DNA of 35,980 nt, from NCBI GenBank assembly GCA_004796385.1, contig QZLD01000200.1, forward strand, positions 1 to 35,980, read 5' to 3'. Positions 8,441 to 18,248 of this stretch are shown one piece after another. The DNA is from Gammaproteobacteria bacterium. Its GTDB lineage: Bacteria; Pseudomonadota; Gammaproteobacteria; QZLD01. A model generated the notes under the pieces. That model had not been told where the DNA came from, did not search any database, and saw only the letters and a list, made by a program, of their open reading frames with translations. How positions within the stretch are numbered: position 1 is the stretch's first letter; every line of letters starts with the position of its first letter. A program made the translations under genes and the position numbers.

Positions 8441-9802
8441 TCAAGTTGGCAAACTAATAATAACCTGCAGCCCCTCTTTTACCCCATTACTCAGAGTAAT
8501 ATTCTCAGCAGAAATACTCCCCTTATGTACTGCCACTGCACCTGCAGCAATTGCAAGCCCTAGACCAAAACCCTCCGATTCTGAATTTCTATGCGACTGC
8601 TTATCTCTGAAAAATGGTTTAAAAATATCCTTCAGCTTTTCTTCACCAACACCACCGCCATCATCTGAAATGGTTATCGTGTATAAATGCACCTCCTTTT
8701 CAAGGCTTATCCTAACAACGCTTCCATCTGGTGAATATTTAAGGCTGTTTCTGATTATATTTTCAAAGGCACTATGTAACAGATTGCCACTGGTATTTAT
8801 CAGATACTCATTATCATCGACAATTAACTCAAACTGCATATTTCTGTTTTGGCTTTCAAAACCGGCATCTTTAATAATCTCTTGCAAAAGAATGCGGATA
8901 TCTATTACATCTTCAAGGGTATAGTGATGATGTTCTCCCAGAGTCGGCAAAGTTAATATCTGCTGAATCAGGTGGTTTATCCTAATAATCTCTCTTTCAA
9001 TAATCTTTATCTCTTTACCATCACCATTATGTTTCTGAGAGGCTATTTCAACAGCAACCTGAGCCCTGGCAAGAGGTGAACGTAATTCATGCGAAATATT
9101 CCTCAATAACTTTTTTTGATTATCTTTTGATAGTTGAAGCTTTGCAGTCATATCATTAAAGGTTTTTGCCAACATCCCAAGCTCATCATTTCTCTGACAG
9201 ATACTATTATCTATTTTTGTATCCAGATCACCATTTGTAATTAACTCTGTTGCAGCCTGCAGAGATGATATTGGCTTTGTCAGGTACTTTGCCAGGATAA
9301 GACATAATATCCCACATATCACTATTACTAAAAATGCTTTAGCTAAAAGAGAGTGCGGTGGATTTTCCATAATGAATTTACTATCCTCATTAAACGAAAA
9401 CCCAACTATGTAACGCACGTTGCTGTTTATATCTTCAATCTTCTTAATGTGTACAAAAGGTGAAGTAAAGTAGTCGCTTCGTTTCTCCTTTATATATCTT
9501 TGAATCTCCATATTTGCAGGCATTGGCAAGTTTCTGTTAAGCAGGTCATTACCAGCCTGATCAAGATAGAAAACCGGGGTTCTATATCCCGGAGGAGCGC
9601 TGTTAACTATCTGTTTATAGGCAACCTCGCCTCCAACAAAAAGCGCCTTTTCCCATGAACTCATGGCACTGTGAATTGTATCTTCCTGCTTTTTTATTTT
9701 AGGGTGAATCATCACAACAAAAACGACCATAAGAATCACGAGCGCCAATAGTGTTGTAAACAAAAAGCCCATAAAAAATCTAAAATATATTTTTGAAAAC
9801 AT
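8441..9802 (-). CDS. Membrane-bound sensor histidine kinase (periplasmic sensor, HAMP, HisKA, HATPase)
   Basis: Two TM segments flanking about 150 aa; HAMP-like region KYLTKPISSLQAATELI; H-box NISHELRSPLARAQ; N/G boxes ENIIRNSLKYSPDG, SDDGGGVGEE, GFGLGLAIA. Confidence 0.93.
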   Translation of the reverse strand: MFSKIYFRFFMGFLFTTLLALVILMVVFVVMIHPKIKKQEDTIHSAMSSWEKALFVGGEVAYKQIVNSAPPGYRTPVFYLDQAGNDLLNRNLPMPANMEIQRYIKEKRSDYFTSPFVHIKKIEDINSNVRYIVGFSFNEDSKFIMENPPHSLLAKAFLVIVICGILCLILAKYLTKPISSLQAATELITNGDLDTKIDNSICQRNDELGMLAKTFNDMTAKLQLSKDNQKKLLRNISHELRSPLARAQVAVEIASQKHNGDGKEIKIIEREIIRINHLIQQILTLPTLGEHHHYTLEDVIDIRILLQEIIKDAGFESQNRNMQFELIVDDNEYLINTSGNLLHSAFENIIRNSLKYSPDGSVVRISLEKEVHLYTITISDDGGGVGEEKLKDIFKPFFRDKQSHRNSESEGFGLGLAIAAGAVAVHKGSISAENITLSNGVKEGLQVIISLPT

Positions 9803-9807
9803 TGCTA

Positions 9808-10497
9808 TTACCCCGTAAAAATATACCCCTTACCCCTAACACTTTTAATAAACTCTTTACCACTCACATAAGGCTGAATTTTTTTACGCATATTACTTAC
9901 ATGAACATCAATACTTCTATCATATGGAGTCAACCTTCTACCCAAGGCTATTCTGGAAATATCCTCCTTTGAAACAGCAACGCCAAAATTCTTATTTAGT
10001 AAAGAAAATATATTGAATTCGGCTGTCGTGAGGTTAATATCAACATTATCAATTTTCACAACCAACTGTTCATCCAGAAACTCAAAGGGACTATCCTGCC
10101 GCTCTTGTTGCCTCTCAGTCGTTGGAGCAGAATTGCCAAATCTTCTGGTAACTGCAGTGATTCTCGCCAGCAACTCTCTTGGTCGACAAGGCTTGGCTAT
10201 ATAGTCGTCCGCCCCCATCTCTAAACCGACAACCAAATCAACCTCATCTCCTTTTGCTGTTAGCATTATTACTGGAAGAGACATAGACTGCTGTATTTTT
10301 TTCAGAACATCATAACCGCTCATATCAGGTAACATCACATCAAGAATAAGCAGATTGTAAACACCGCTTAATGCTACATTAATACCTTCCTGCCCGGTAT
10401 AAAAGGTGCCTACCCTCAACCCCTGCCCCTCAAGATACTCCTTAAGAAGAGAACATAGCTCTTTATCATCATCAATTATCAGAATATTTACAGTCAA
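9808..10497 (-). CDS. OmpR/PhoB-family response regulator
   Basis: REC (IIDDDKELCSL, LLILDVMLPDMSGYDVL, VIMLTAKG, DDYIAKPCRPRELLARI) plus winged-helix C-terminus (RSIDVHVSNMRKKI...IKSVRGKGYIF). Confidence 0.95.
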   Translation of the reverse strand: MTVNILIIDDDKELCSLLKEYLEGQGLRVGTFYTGQEGINVALSGVYNLLILDVMLPDMSGYDVLKKIQQSMSLPVIMLTAKGDEVDLVVGLEMGADDYIAKPCRPRELLARITAVTRRFGNSAPTTERQQERQDSPFEFLDEQLVVKIDNVDINLTTAEFNIFSLLNKNFGVAVSKEDISRIALGRRLTPYDRSIDVHVSNMRKKIQPYVSGKEFIKSVRGKGYIFTG

Positions 10498-10621
10498 ATT
10501 TTTATTCCTTAATTATATTTTTAGTTACTAGACATAATTAATTGGCCAGCCCTAAAAATGAGTCTTTGTTAAACTTTCTAAAGGTATGTTACGCAATTTT
10601 CATGTCCGACTAAATAAAAAA

Positions 10622-10653
10622 ACCAAAAAAAAGCCGACGATTGGGTCGTCGGC
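10622..10653 (-). terminator. Rho-independent terminator for the hybrid kinase gene
   Basis: Minus-strand GCCGACGA-CCCAA-TCGTCGGC followed by TTTTTTTTGGTTTTTTT. Confidence 0.85.
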
Positions 10654-10775
10654 AAAAAGCTACGTATATCAGGAGGAAAATACTAGATTATATTGTTATA
10701 AATAATTGCTTTTTATTCCGTGACCCAGTCACGTATATCACGTGAACTATTTCTCAATTCCATACAAAAAGGCAG

Positions 10776-13049
10776 TTATAATTCATTTAATTCAGCACCT
10801 GGCAACCACTTTTCCAGCATAAGCTTCAGGTGTTCTGGTTTAAACGGCTTTGCCAGATAGTCATCCATTCCGGCAGCAAGGCATTTCTCTTTATCTCCTT
10901 CCATGGCATTTGCAGTTAATGCAATTACGGTAATTCCCGCTTTTGATTCTCCATCAGCACGAATTTTGGCTGTTGCATCAAAACCACTCATTTCCGGCAT
11001 CTGGCAATCCATTAGAACCAGATCATATTCATTTGCCATTACCAGCTCGTATGCCTCTTTTCCATTATTGGCTATATCTGCCTGCAATCCGAGCTTCATC
11101 AGCATTCCTAGGGCAACCTGCTGATTTACCATATTATCTTCTGCCAATAACAAGCTTGCTTTTCTTCCTATTGATTTAATTTTCTCTACTTCTTTTTTAA
11201 CTCCTGCCTCACCATCATTAACACCAAAAGCTTTGGATAATCCCGCATGAATACCATCCAATCTGATAGGTTTATAAACTACTACACCGTTAGAGAAATC
11301 TCTTTTGGATAATCTGGAGGAGAGGTAAATAAGAGCTGTTTTTTCTGATGTAACTTTCTGAGATATATCTTCCAATCCGTTATTATGCAGAAAATTCTCA
11401 TCACAAATCAGCAAATCGAAGCTATTAAAATCTGTACTTTGAAGTATGTTTTTATCTGCGCTTTCAGCTTTAATACCAAATCTTAACAGATACTCCTGCA
11501 ATATTTTTTCATTTATGCCTTCTGCTAAAATCAGACAAGATCTGCTTTCAAATATACTGTAGCTAAGATTATTTGCTGAGCTATCCACAGGAAGAAATGC
11601 AGTAAAAATAAAATTACTACCTTTACCTGGCTCCGACTCCACCCAAACTTCGCCCCCCATCTGTTCTACAAGAAGGCGGCTGATAGCAAGACCAAGACCT
11701 GTCCCTCCATACTTCCTTGTTGTTGAATCATCTGCCTGAGTAAATAATTCAAAAATACTCTTATGCTGCTCTTTTGGAATCCCTATTCCGGTGTCTTTTA
11801 TCTGACATTTCAGGCAACACTCTTCTTCTGTAACCTTATCCACTACAAGATCAATAAACACATACCCCTTTTCGGTAAACTTAATAGCATTACCAACAAG
11901 ATTAGTTATTACCTGTCTATAACGGGTTGTATCGCCTAACAACATTGCAGGAATATCTTCCGGAACTTTTACCGCCAGATCTATGCCTTTGTTTTCAGCT
12001 CTTTCCGAAAGAATCTCCGCCACCTCTTCAGTTGCGGTTGTCACAGAGAATGGAGCTTTCTCCAACACCATTTTTCCTGCTTCGATCTTTGAAAAATCCA
12101 AAATATCATTAAGTATTTCCAGCAGAGTTTCTCCAGAGTGATGAGCAATTTTCAGCAACTCACGCTGCTCCTCGGTTAACTCTGAATCAAGTGCTAATGC
12201 CAACATTCCAAGAACCCCATTCATCGGAGTTCTTATCTCGTGACTCATATTTGCCAAAAATGCGCTTTTAGCTGTATTTGCTGCCTCAGCTGCAACTTTT
12301 GCTTCTTCCAGATCCGATTGAGCTCGCTTCTGCTGGGTTATATCAGCACCATATGCTCTGGTAACATTTGAATCTGCCAGATAGTGAAAATGCCAGGCAA
12401 TCCAGTTCCCTTCTATCTCCGTCTCTACATCATGCACCTGCAGTTTTTCTGAAGAGCATTGGTCTATTATTTCGTAATAATCCTCTGGAAATACTGCCGG
12501 AAAACCGAAATCACTATACCCATAGCTAACAAGAAGTTCAGTCATTGCTGGATTGACATACATCAGGGCACCGGTTTCATCTATTTCTGCAACCGGAGAG
12601 GGGTGTAATTCGGCAAATGATACCAGTTGATTAGATTCTTCACGACTATATTCGAGAGATGAAACATCCCTAAAATTAAGCATGGTGATAAATGACATGC
12701 CATTCTGTTCAATCTGAGAAATCCGGTATTCAACTCTTACTATAATTCCATCATCCCTTATCCAGGAACCTTCAACAAAATCCTGATCCAGATCTTCATC
12801 ATTAAAATACATATAAGGACAATCATCAAGATCATGCAGTTCTTCACTACCATCGGCACAAACAAGATCATGTATACAACACCCCAAAGCCTTACCGCCA
12901 TCCCAACCCAATAAACCGGCTGTTGTCTCATTGTAATAAACAACATCGCCTTTAAGATCAAGCAATATAATACCGTCCTGCCACTGAGAAAGAATATCCC
13001 CCGCTATGTCTTTAAGTATTTCGTTATCTGGTTCAAAATAGGCTGCCAC
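10776..13049 (-). CDS. Hybrid sensor histidine kinase (PAS-PAS-HisKA-HATPase-REC-like-REC)
   Basis: PAS-like N-terminus, [49 protein letters not shown], and C-terminal [20 protein letters not shown]...[16 protein letters not shown]...DDYLAKPF. Confidence 0.93.
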   Translation of the reverse strand: MAAYFEPDNEILKDIAGDILSQWQDGIILLDLKGDVVYYNETTAGLLGWDGGKALGCCIHDLVCADGSEELHDLDDCPYMYFNDEDLDQDFVEGSWIRDDGIIVRVEYRISQIEQNGMSFITMLNFRDVSSLEYSREESNQLVSFAELHPSPVAEIDETGALMYVNPAMTELLVSYGYSDFGFPAVFPEDYYEIIDQCSSEKLQVHDVETEIEGNWIAWHFHYLADSNVTRAYGADITQQKRAQSDLEEAKVAAEAANTAKSAFLANMSHEIRTPMNGVLGMLALALDSELTEEQRELLKIAHHSGETLLEILNDILDFSKIEAGKMVLEKAPFSVTTATEEVAEILSERAENKGIDLAVKVPEDIPAMLLGDTTRYRQVITNLVGNAIKFTEKGYVFIDLVVDKVTEEECCLKCQIKDTGIGIPKEQHKSIFELFTQADDSTTRKYGGTGLGLAISRLLVEQMGGEVWVESEPGKGSNFIFTAFLPVDSSANNLSYSIFESRSCLILAEGINEKILQEYLLRFGIKAESADKNILQSTDFNSFDLLICDENFLHNNGLEDISQKVTSEKTALIYLSSRLSKRDFSNGVVVYKPIRLDGIHAGLSKAFGVNDGEAGVKKEVEKIKSIGRKASLLLAEDNMVNQQVALGMLMKLGLQADIANNGKEAYELVMANEYDLVLMDCQMPEMSGFDATAKIRADGESKAGITVIALTANAMEGDKEKCLAAGMDDYLAKPFKPEHLKLMLEKWLPGAELNEL

Positions 13050-13061
13050 GAAACCACACCT

Positions 13062-14252
13062 TTATCTGTCATCTATCTTCAGCAGGTTAAGAGGATCGAC
13101 TCCGGAAATTGCCGGATCAATTATCTTTTCTATAACCATGCGGCCACTACCGGATTCAGACTCTTCCGCCAAATTAACAATCCTTGGATCGGAAAGAGGA
13201 TTACCGACAGAGTCATAACAAACTTTTACCGTTGGAAGAATTGGGGATTTTCGATTCATCTCTATAACAACCCCTTTTTCTCCAGACTCAAAAACCACTG
13301 CACTGGTTATTGGATAAACTCCTAACACATGAACCAAAGGCGGTATTATCGCGCCGTCTATTTTCCCCTCCTTAGATGCTTTATATAAATTCTTTAATGC
13401 TGTATTTGGTGTTCTTCCCTGATTACCCATTATGCCGTGCACCAACATATCATACATGTCCACAACTGTTAGCAAACGCCCCATATCAGATATATAATCT
13501 CCAGTAAGCCTGTTAGGATAACCTGAGCCATCAAGATACTCATGATGCTCACTTATTATCTGTATTACCTCTTCAGGAAGTTCTTTACTCTTTTTTAGAA
13601 TTTCAACCCCGAAAGCGGGATGCTTACTTACCAACTGTTCTTCTTTGTCTGTAAACGATTTATCTTTTGATACCAAATTTGCCGGCAATCTAACCCAACC
13701 AACATCATACATCATGGCGGCCATCCCCAGCATTTCTATCTTTTCATATTCATACTCAAGCCTGTTGGCAACTGCCGTTACCAAACTCAGAACACTAAAA
13801 GCATGTGACAACAAAACAGAACCATGTCTTTTCATGTGCATTAGAGTCAATAATGCCTGATCATTTCTAACAAGGCTCTCATAGGTCTGATTTACCACGG
13901 GAGTCAGAACCTTTGCCTCAACAGGCTGATCCTGCAATACGCTCTCCATAGCCTTGTTAATTGTCTCTTTGGCATTATTTTGCAGATTCTTAGCAGCCTT
14001 AATCTCTTTCTTTAGATCTTTGGAGACCCCCTTGGTAAGCTTTTCTATAGCTACTGCCTCTTCTGCTTTTTCACTCTTATCCAGATCGATAACGACCTTG
14101 GTAACATTAGCGCGCTTAAGGCGGGTAACGTCTTTTTCGTTTCTTATTCTGAAATTTTGAAAAGATTGGGGTAGTGAAACAGCAGAACCACCAAGCCTGT
14201 CCACAAACATGCCCGGTTTAAGCTCTGAAATATCTATCTCTTTAGTTGTCAT
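13062..14252 (-). CDS. DUF3391 + HD-GYP domain protein with altered metal-binding motif
   Basis: N-terminal KEIDISELKPGMFVDRLGG (DUF3391-like); HD-GYP core SEHHEYLDGSGYPNRL and VVDMYDML. The HDxGK position reads YDVGW. Confidence 0.88.
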   Translation of the reverse strand: MTTKEIDISELKPGMFVDRLGGSAVSLPQSFQNFRIRNEKDVTRLKRANVTKVVIDLDKSEKAEEAVAIEKLTKGVSKDLKKEIKAAKNLQNNAKETINKAMESVLQDQPVEAKVLTPVVNQTYESLVRNDQALLTLMHMKRHGSVLLSHAFSVLSLVTAVANRLEYEYEKIEMLGMAAMMYDVGWVRLPANLVSKDKSFTDKEEQLVSKHPAFGVEILKKSKELPEEVIQIISEHHEYLDGSGYPNRLTGDYISDMGRLLTVVDMYDMLVHGIMGNQGRTPNTALKNLYKASKEGKIDGAIIPPLVHVLGVYPITSAVVFESGEKGVVIEMNRKSPILPTVKVCYDSVGNPLSDPRIVNLAEESESGSGRMVIEKIIDPAISGVDPLNLLKIDDR

Positions 14253-14420
14253 ATAATACCCTCTCTTATTTGAGAATAGACCAGCAAAAACCGCTTTGCC
14301 ACTATTCCATAGCCCTTTTCAAAAGAATAATTGAGATACAACCTGTACAAACCAATATTTTTCGAGTAATTTACCTGCTTCTTATACGGTCATACTTTAT
14401 ATTTTACGGAGATTACGAAG

Positions 14421-14918
14421 TTGATTAGCGATAAAAAAGAATGGATTCAACAACTTCTGGATTGTTGTCGCTTTGTTCCTGATTTTGGCTCCCTTAATCT
14501 TATAAAACATGCGAAAAACAGTTTTGATAAATATTTATTTCTACTTGAAATGGTAGAAGGAAATGAAGGCCCTGAGATTGTCAGAGCGCTAATTGATTCC
14601 ATTCAAATTCAAAGTGACTCCGGAGCCTATCTGGTTACTGTTGATACTTTAAAAAAATTTCTTAAGCCAGGATATGCTCGAGCTTTTATTGACCCGTTAG
14701 CGCGACTTACTTTTCGCCGCCCGGATCTGGCAAGTGATTTGCTGTTCAACATGGCTAATTATTTTACTGAGGAACAAAGAATATTTGTTGATGAATTCAA
14801 TGATGAATTAAGACGCTCTCACTCCGGCGCAACAACTCAGTTAATTAATTTTATTAAAAGTGAAGAGAAAAAATCATTTTTTTCCGACTTTGCCGGAGTT
14901 CTGGCAAAACGCGGGTAA
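14421..14918 (+). CDS. Hypothetical protein (TTG start)
   Basis: 165-aa ORF with plausible composition, single-gene island opposite to neighbours, preceded by GGAGATT. No family recognised. Confidence 0.6.
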   Translation: MISDKKEWIQQLLDCCRFVPDFGSLNLIKHAKNSFDKYLFLLEMVEGNEGPEIVRALIDSIQIQSDSGAYLVTVDTLKKFLKPGYARAFIDPLARLTFRRPDLASDLLFNMANYFTEEQRIFVDEFNDELRRSHSGATTQLINFIKSEEKKSFFSDFAGVLAKRG

Positions 14919-14920
14919 TA

Positions 14921-17455
14921 TTAAAACCCGAGACTGCCTTTAGGCTTGGATATAAAATATCCTTGTGCATAATCAACCCCCATCTCGCTAAGTATTCTGA
15001 CTATTTCGCTGTTATCTATATATTCAGCTACAGTCATCTTACCAAATGAATGGGCTATCTGATTTATGGATTTAACCACCGCCTTATCCATAGCATCTGA
15101 CACAACTCCCTGAGTAAACAAACCATCTATTTTTACATAGTCTATATCCAGGTGTTTTAGATGGCCAAAAGATGAAAAGCCGCTACCAAAATCATCAAGA
15201 GCAAATTTACATCCAAGATTCTTCAATTCAGATATCAACCTGCGGGCTGCTTCAATATTTGTAATAGCGCTGGTTTCCGTTATTTCAAAAGTCACATACT
15301 GACCTGAAACTTCATATTTATTAAGCAGCTTTCTAACGTATTCTCCAAGAGACTTGTCTATTATGGTGCTCCCGGATAAATTGATAGAAAAGCGTATATC
15401 CCGCCCAAGGCTGCGCTCATACGACAAAGAGCTTAATGCTCTTGATATAACCCATTTATCTATATCTATCATCAGATTAAAACGCTCAGCTGTTGGCAAA
15501 AACATATCAGGAGCAAAAAAAGCACCTTCATCATTAGCAAGCCTCAATAAAACTTCAAACAAAACAGGAGAGCTTTTTCCATCTTCATTTAATACTGCCC
15601 AAGGAGATGACAAATCAACCATCCCTTCACTTGGAACATCTAACCCCACCAAACTTCCCATTGGAACTATTGGCTGATAAACCAACTCGAATTTATCCTT
15701 ACCAAGCGCATCTCTAATTCGTGACGACCACCCCATATCAACATCCATAATGGTTCTGTCATCATTCTCTGCCGAATAGACATGAACCTTGTTCTTACCT
15801 GCATTCTTGGCTATATGACAAGCCAGATCAGCATTTGCAAGAACATCCCCGGGGCCTGTAGTTTCGGAATTTATAACTTCACAACCTATTGACGCTGTAA
15901 CCGGATACTTCTTTCCTTTATATTCAAATTTAATGTCTTCAATAATCCCCCGAAACCTGTTTGCTGCAAGCGGAATTTCATGAGTTCTAAGCTCTCTTAA
16001 AATAAAAGCAAACTCATCACCACCAAGACGAGCCATCGTGTCAGATGCTCTTAGTTTTGTCAGAAGCTGGTGCCCTATTTCAATAAGCAACTGATCTCCT
16101 GCAACATGTCCTGCTGTATCATTCAGATATTTAAAGCGATCAACATCCAGATAAAGCAATGCGCTAATATCGTCTCTATCATCGTTTCTCTGCTTTAAAC
16201 TAACCTCCTGATCAAGCTGCTTTTCAAAGTAATGTCTATTTAAAAGTTTAGTTAAAGGATCATGGTTTGCCTGCCATAAAAGTTCTTCTTCGAACAGTCT
16301 TTTTTCGGAAACATCCCTGAATGCTATTACTGAGCCATTATCTCCACCTGAAATATCCGCAGGATTAAGGCTGCATTCAACTGTTATAGACTGCCCACTT
16401 TTGGTAAAAAACTTTGTTTCAAGATCCTTTATAAAGCTGCACATATAATGCGCTTGCAAAAGTTCCCTACTACGATCATCAGGATACTGCCCAGAAACCT
16501 TATTATTAAACATGAATTCAGATGGATCAGCCCCTATAAGATCATACTCTCTGTATTCAAGCATCTCTAACGCAGCACGATTTATAAAAGATATTTTATT
16601 ATCGCAATCAATACCGAAAACTCCATCGGAAATTGATGAAAGAATACTTTGCAGATTTTCCCTTTCCGATTCAATTCTATTAATAGCATGCAAAGATCTT
16701 GAAACTGAGTTAATACGAGCCAGAAACATATCTTCCGACTGATCTTTAAAAACAAATTCGGTTGCTCCAGCCTCCAAACACTTTTTTACTGTCTTTGTTG
16801 AGTAACTTTCAAAAAAAACAACCTTAACAGTTCCGCAAGTATTGCTGTTTCTCATAAGCTTCATACACAACAAATCACCTGTCATATCCGGCATTTGATA
16901 ATCAATAATTACCATATCGTAATTTTTACTGCAGGCTTTATCATAACCCTCATTTACAGAAGATGCCGTGTCAACTTCATAATCAACACTTTTAAGAAGT
17001 GTCGAATATCTGTCCTGAAAAGCTTTAGAATCATCCACAAAAAGAACTTTTAACGGATGAACATCTGCAAAACCCACAAAAGCATCAATATTATCATCCT
17101 CTTCCGCAAGCCTCTCAATTGCATTAGCCAATTTATCCTTATAATTTCTCCTGAATAATAAAGACGTGCTGGTTCTGTTATTAACAACCTCCAGAATAAT
17201 TTCCGAAATATTTTCCGAAATAATCAGAATTGGCATATTTACAATCGGGAACTCTGAAAGTCGCTGATGAGGTAAATCACTTTTCCAGACTAGAATAACT
17301 GCAGAAAAAAAATTGGTATCCGTACTATTTCCAACAAGAACAATAAGATCATCAACAGAATCTGCAAACTTCACAGAGCAACCTATCTTTTCAAGAGAAA
17401 GCGACAGCTCCGACCTAAAATCCCTGTCGTTATCTACAATAAGTATCTGTTTCAA
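14921..17455 (-). CDS. Dual-REC, PAS, GGDEF, EAL response regulator
   Basis: Second REC (VLFVDDSKAFQDR...MVIIDYQMPDMTGDL), PAS, GGDEF (LRASDTMARLGGDEFAF with RxxD I-site), EAL-type domain (FEVLLRL, INLSGS, FEITET, ALDDFGSGFSSF, YVKIDG). Confidence 0.93.
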   Translation of the reverse strand: MKQILIVDNDRDFRSELSLSLEKIGCSVKFADSVDDLIVLVGNSTDTNFFSAVILVWKSDLPHQRLSEFPIVNMPILIISENISEIILEVVNNRTSTSLLFRRNYKDKLANAIERLAEEDDNIDAFVGFADVHPLKVLFVDDSKAFQDRYSTLLKSVDYEVDTASSVNEGYDKACSKNYDMVIIDYQMPDMTGDLLCMKLMRNSNTCGTVKVVFFESYSTKTVKKCLEAGATEFVFKDQSEDMFLARINSVSRSLHAINRIESERENLQSILSSISDGVFGIDCDNKISFINRAALEMLEYREYDLIGADPSEFMFNNKVSGQYPDDRSRELLQAHYMCSFIKDLETKFFTKSGQSITVECSLNPADISGGDNGSVIAFRDVSEKRLFEEELLWQANHDPLTKLLNRHYFEKQLDQEVSLKQRNDDRDDISALLYLDVDRFKYLNDTAGHVAGDQLLIEIGHQLLTKLRASDTMARLGGDEFAFILRELRTHEIPLAANRFRGIIEDIKFEYKGKKYPVTASIGCEVINSETTGPGDVLANADLACHIAKNAGKNKVHVYSAENDDRTIMDVDMGWSSRIRDALGKDKFELVYQPIVPMGSLVGLDVPSEGMVDLSSPWAVLNEDGKSSPVLFEVLLRLANDEGAFFAPDMFLPTAERFNLMIDIDKWVISRALSSLSYERSLGRDIRFSINLSGSTIIDKSLGEYVRKLLNKYEVSGQYVTFEITETSAITNIEAARRLISELKNLGCKFALDDFGSGFSSFGHLKHLDIDYVKIDGLFTQGVVSDAMDKAVVKSINQIAHSFGKMTVAEYIDNSEIVRILSEMGVDYAQGYFISKPKGSLGF

Positions 17456-17592
17456 AACTCCCGCCTTCTTTATCCTGCTCCATAAGATAAATATGGTTCA
17501 CTCAAGTTCAGAAAGCAAATTTGAAAGGTTATTTTGGTGAGGCGTGTCTCATTATTATTTATCAATTGCCAATATAACGTTAATAAGGACTA

Positions 17593-18069
17593 CTAGGAAT
17601 CGGACGAGTCAGGCAAAATTTCGGAAACCATCTTATCTAAACCGCCAACACTCTTCTCATGACTCTCTCTTATCTCCGAAGAACTTTTTGCGGAATATGC
17701 TTTACGAATATCCTCGGCACTACTCTTTACCATTTTTCCGTTTACTTCGGCTCCACAAGAAATCTCAATAACCTCATAATAAACACTACCACTAACTCTG
17801 GCCTTACCAGCCAACTCCAGACGCGAAGCAGCCCTAACATCCCCCTTAACAACCCCATTGATAACCACATTAGGAACATTTATATTGCCATCAACAACAC
17901 CGGAGCTACTAACTATAAGCGTAGCATTTTCAGCTTCAGCAACATCAATATCACCTTTAACAAAACCATCAACATGTAATCCACCATCAAAACTGATATT
18001 ACCGATAACATTTGTATTCTGCCCAACAAGAGTATCAATTCTGGAACTAGCTGACTTTCTGCCCCACAT
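17593..18069 (-). CDS. Bactofilin (polymer-forming cytoskeletal protein)
   Basis: TLVGQNTNVIGNISFDGGLHVDGFVKGDIDV...LIVSSSGVVDGNINVPNVVINGVVKGDVRAASRLELAGKARVSGSVYYEVIEISCGAEVNGKM is a classic bactofilin beta-helix. Start placed at MWGRK. Confidence 0.93.
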   Translation of the reverse strand: MWGRKSASSRIDTLVGQNTNVIGNISFDGGLHVDGFVKGDIDVAEAENATLIVSSSGVVDGNINVPNVVINGVVKGDVRAASRLELAGKARVSGSVYYEVIEISCGAEVNGKMVKSSAEDIRKAYSAKSSSEIRESHEKSVGGLDKMVSEILPDSSDS

Positions 18070-18248
18070 ACAAAATACCTCCATAATTAGTTTATTAAAA
18101 ACAAATCATCCATAAAATCTCATCAGCCTCGTAGCAAAAAACAAACTGCCATGACCACTAAACAAGGATTAATTGAGTGCGGCAGGCATAATAACACAAT
18201 ACCTCATAAGCAAGAAAAATATTTTCCCATTAGAATCTTATATATATT

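Noticed and set aside
10664-10742. Repeated acgtatatca words and short IR around gtgacccagtcac upstream of the hybrid-kinase terminator region
   Set aside because: Two short 10-bp words in AT-rich DNA, no consistent spacing or associated promoter; likely chance.
14912-14930. cgggt...acccg hairpin spanning the two convergent stop codons
   Set aside because: Only a 5-bp stem with no adequate T tract; too weak to call a terminator.
17659-17979. 106-aa plus-strand ORF, and overlapping ORF 17858..18115
   Set aside because: Antisense to bactofilin; repetitive coding of the beta-helix leaves the opposite frame open.
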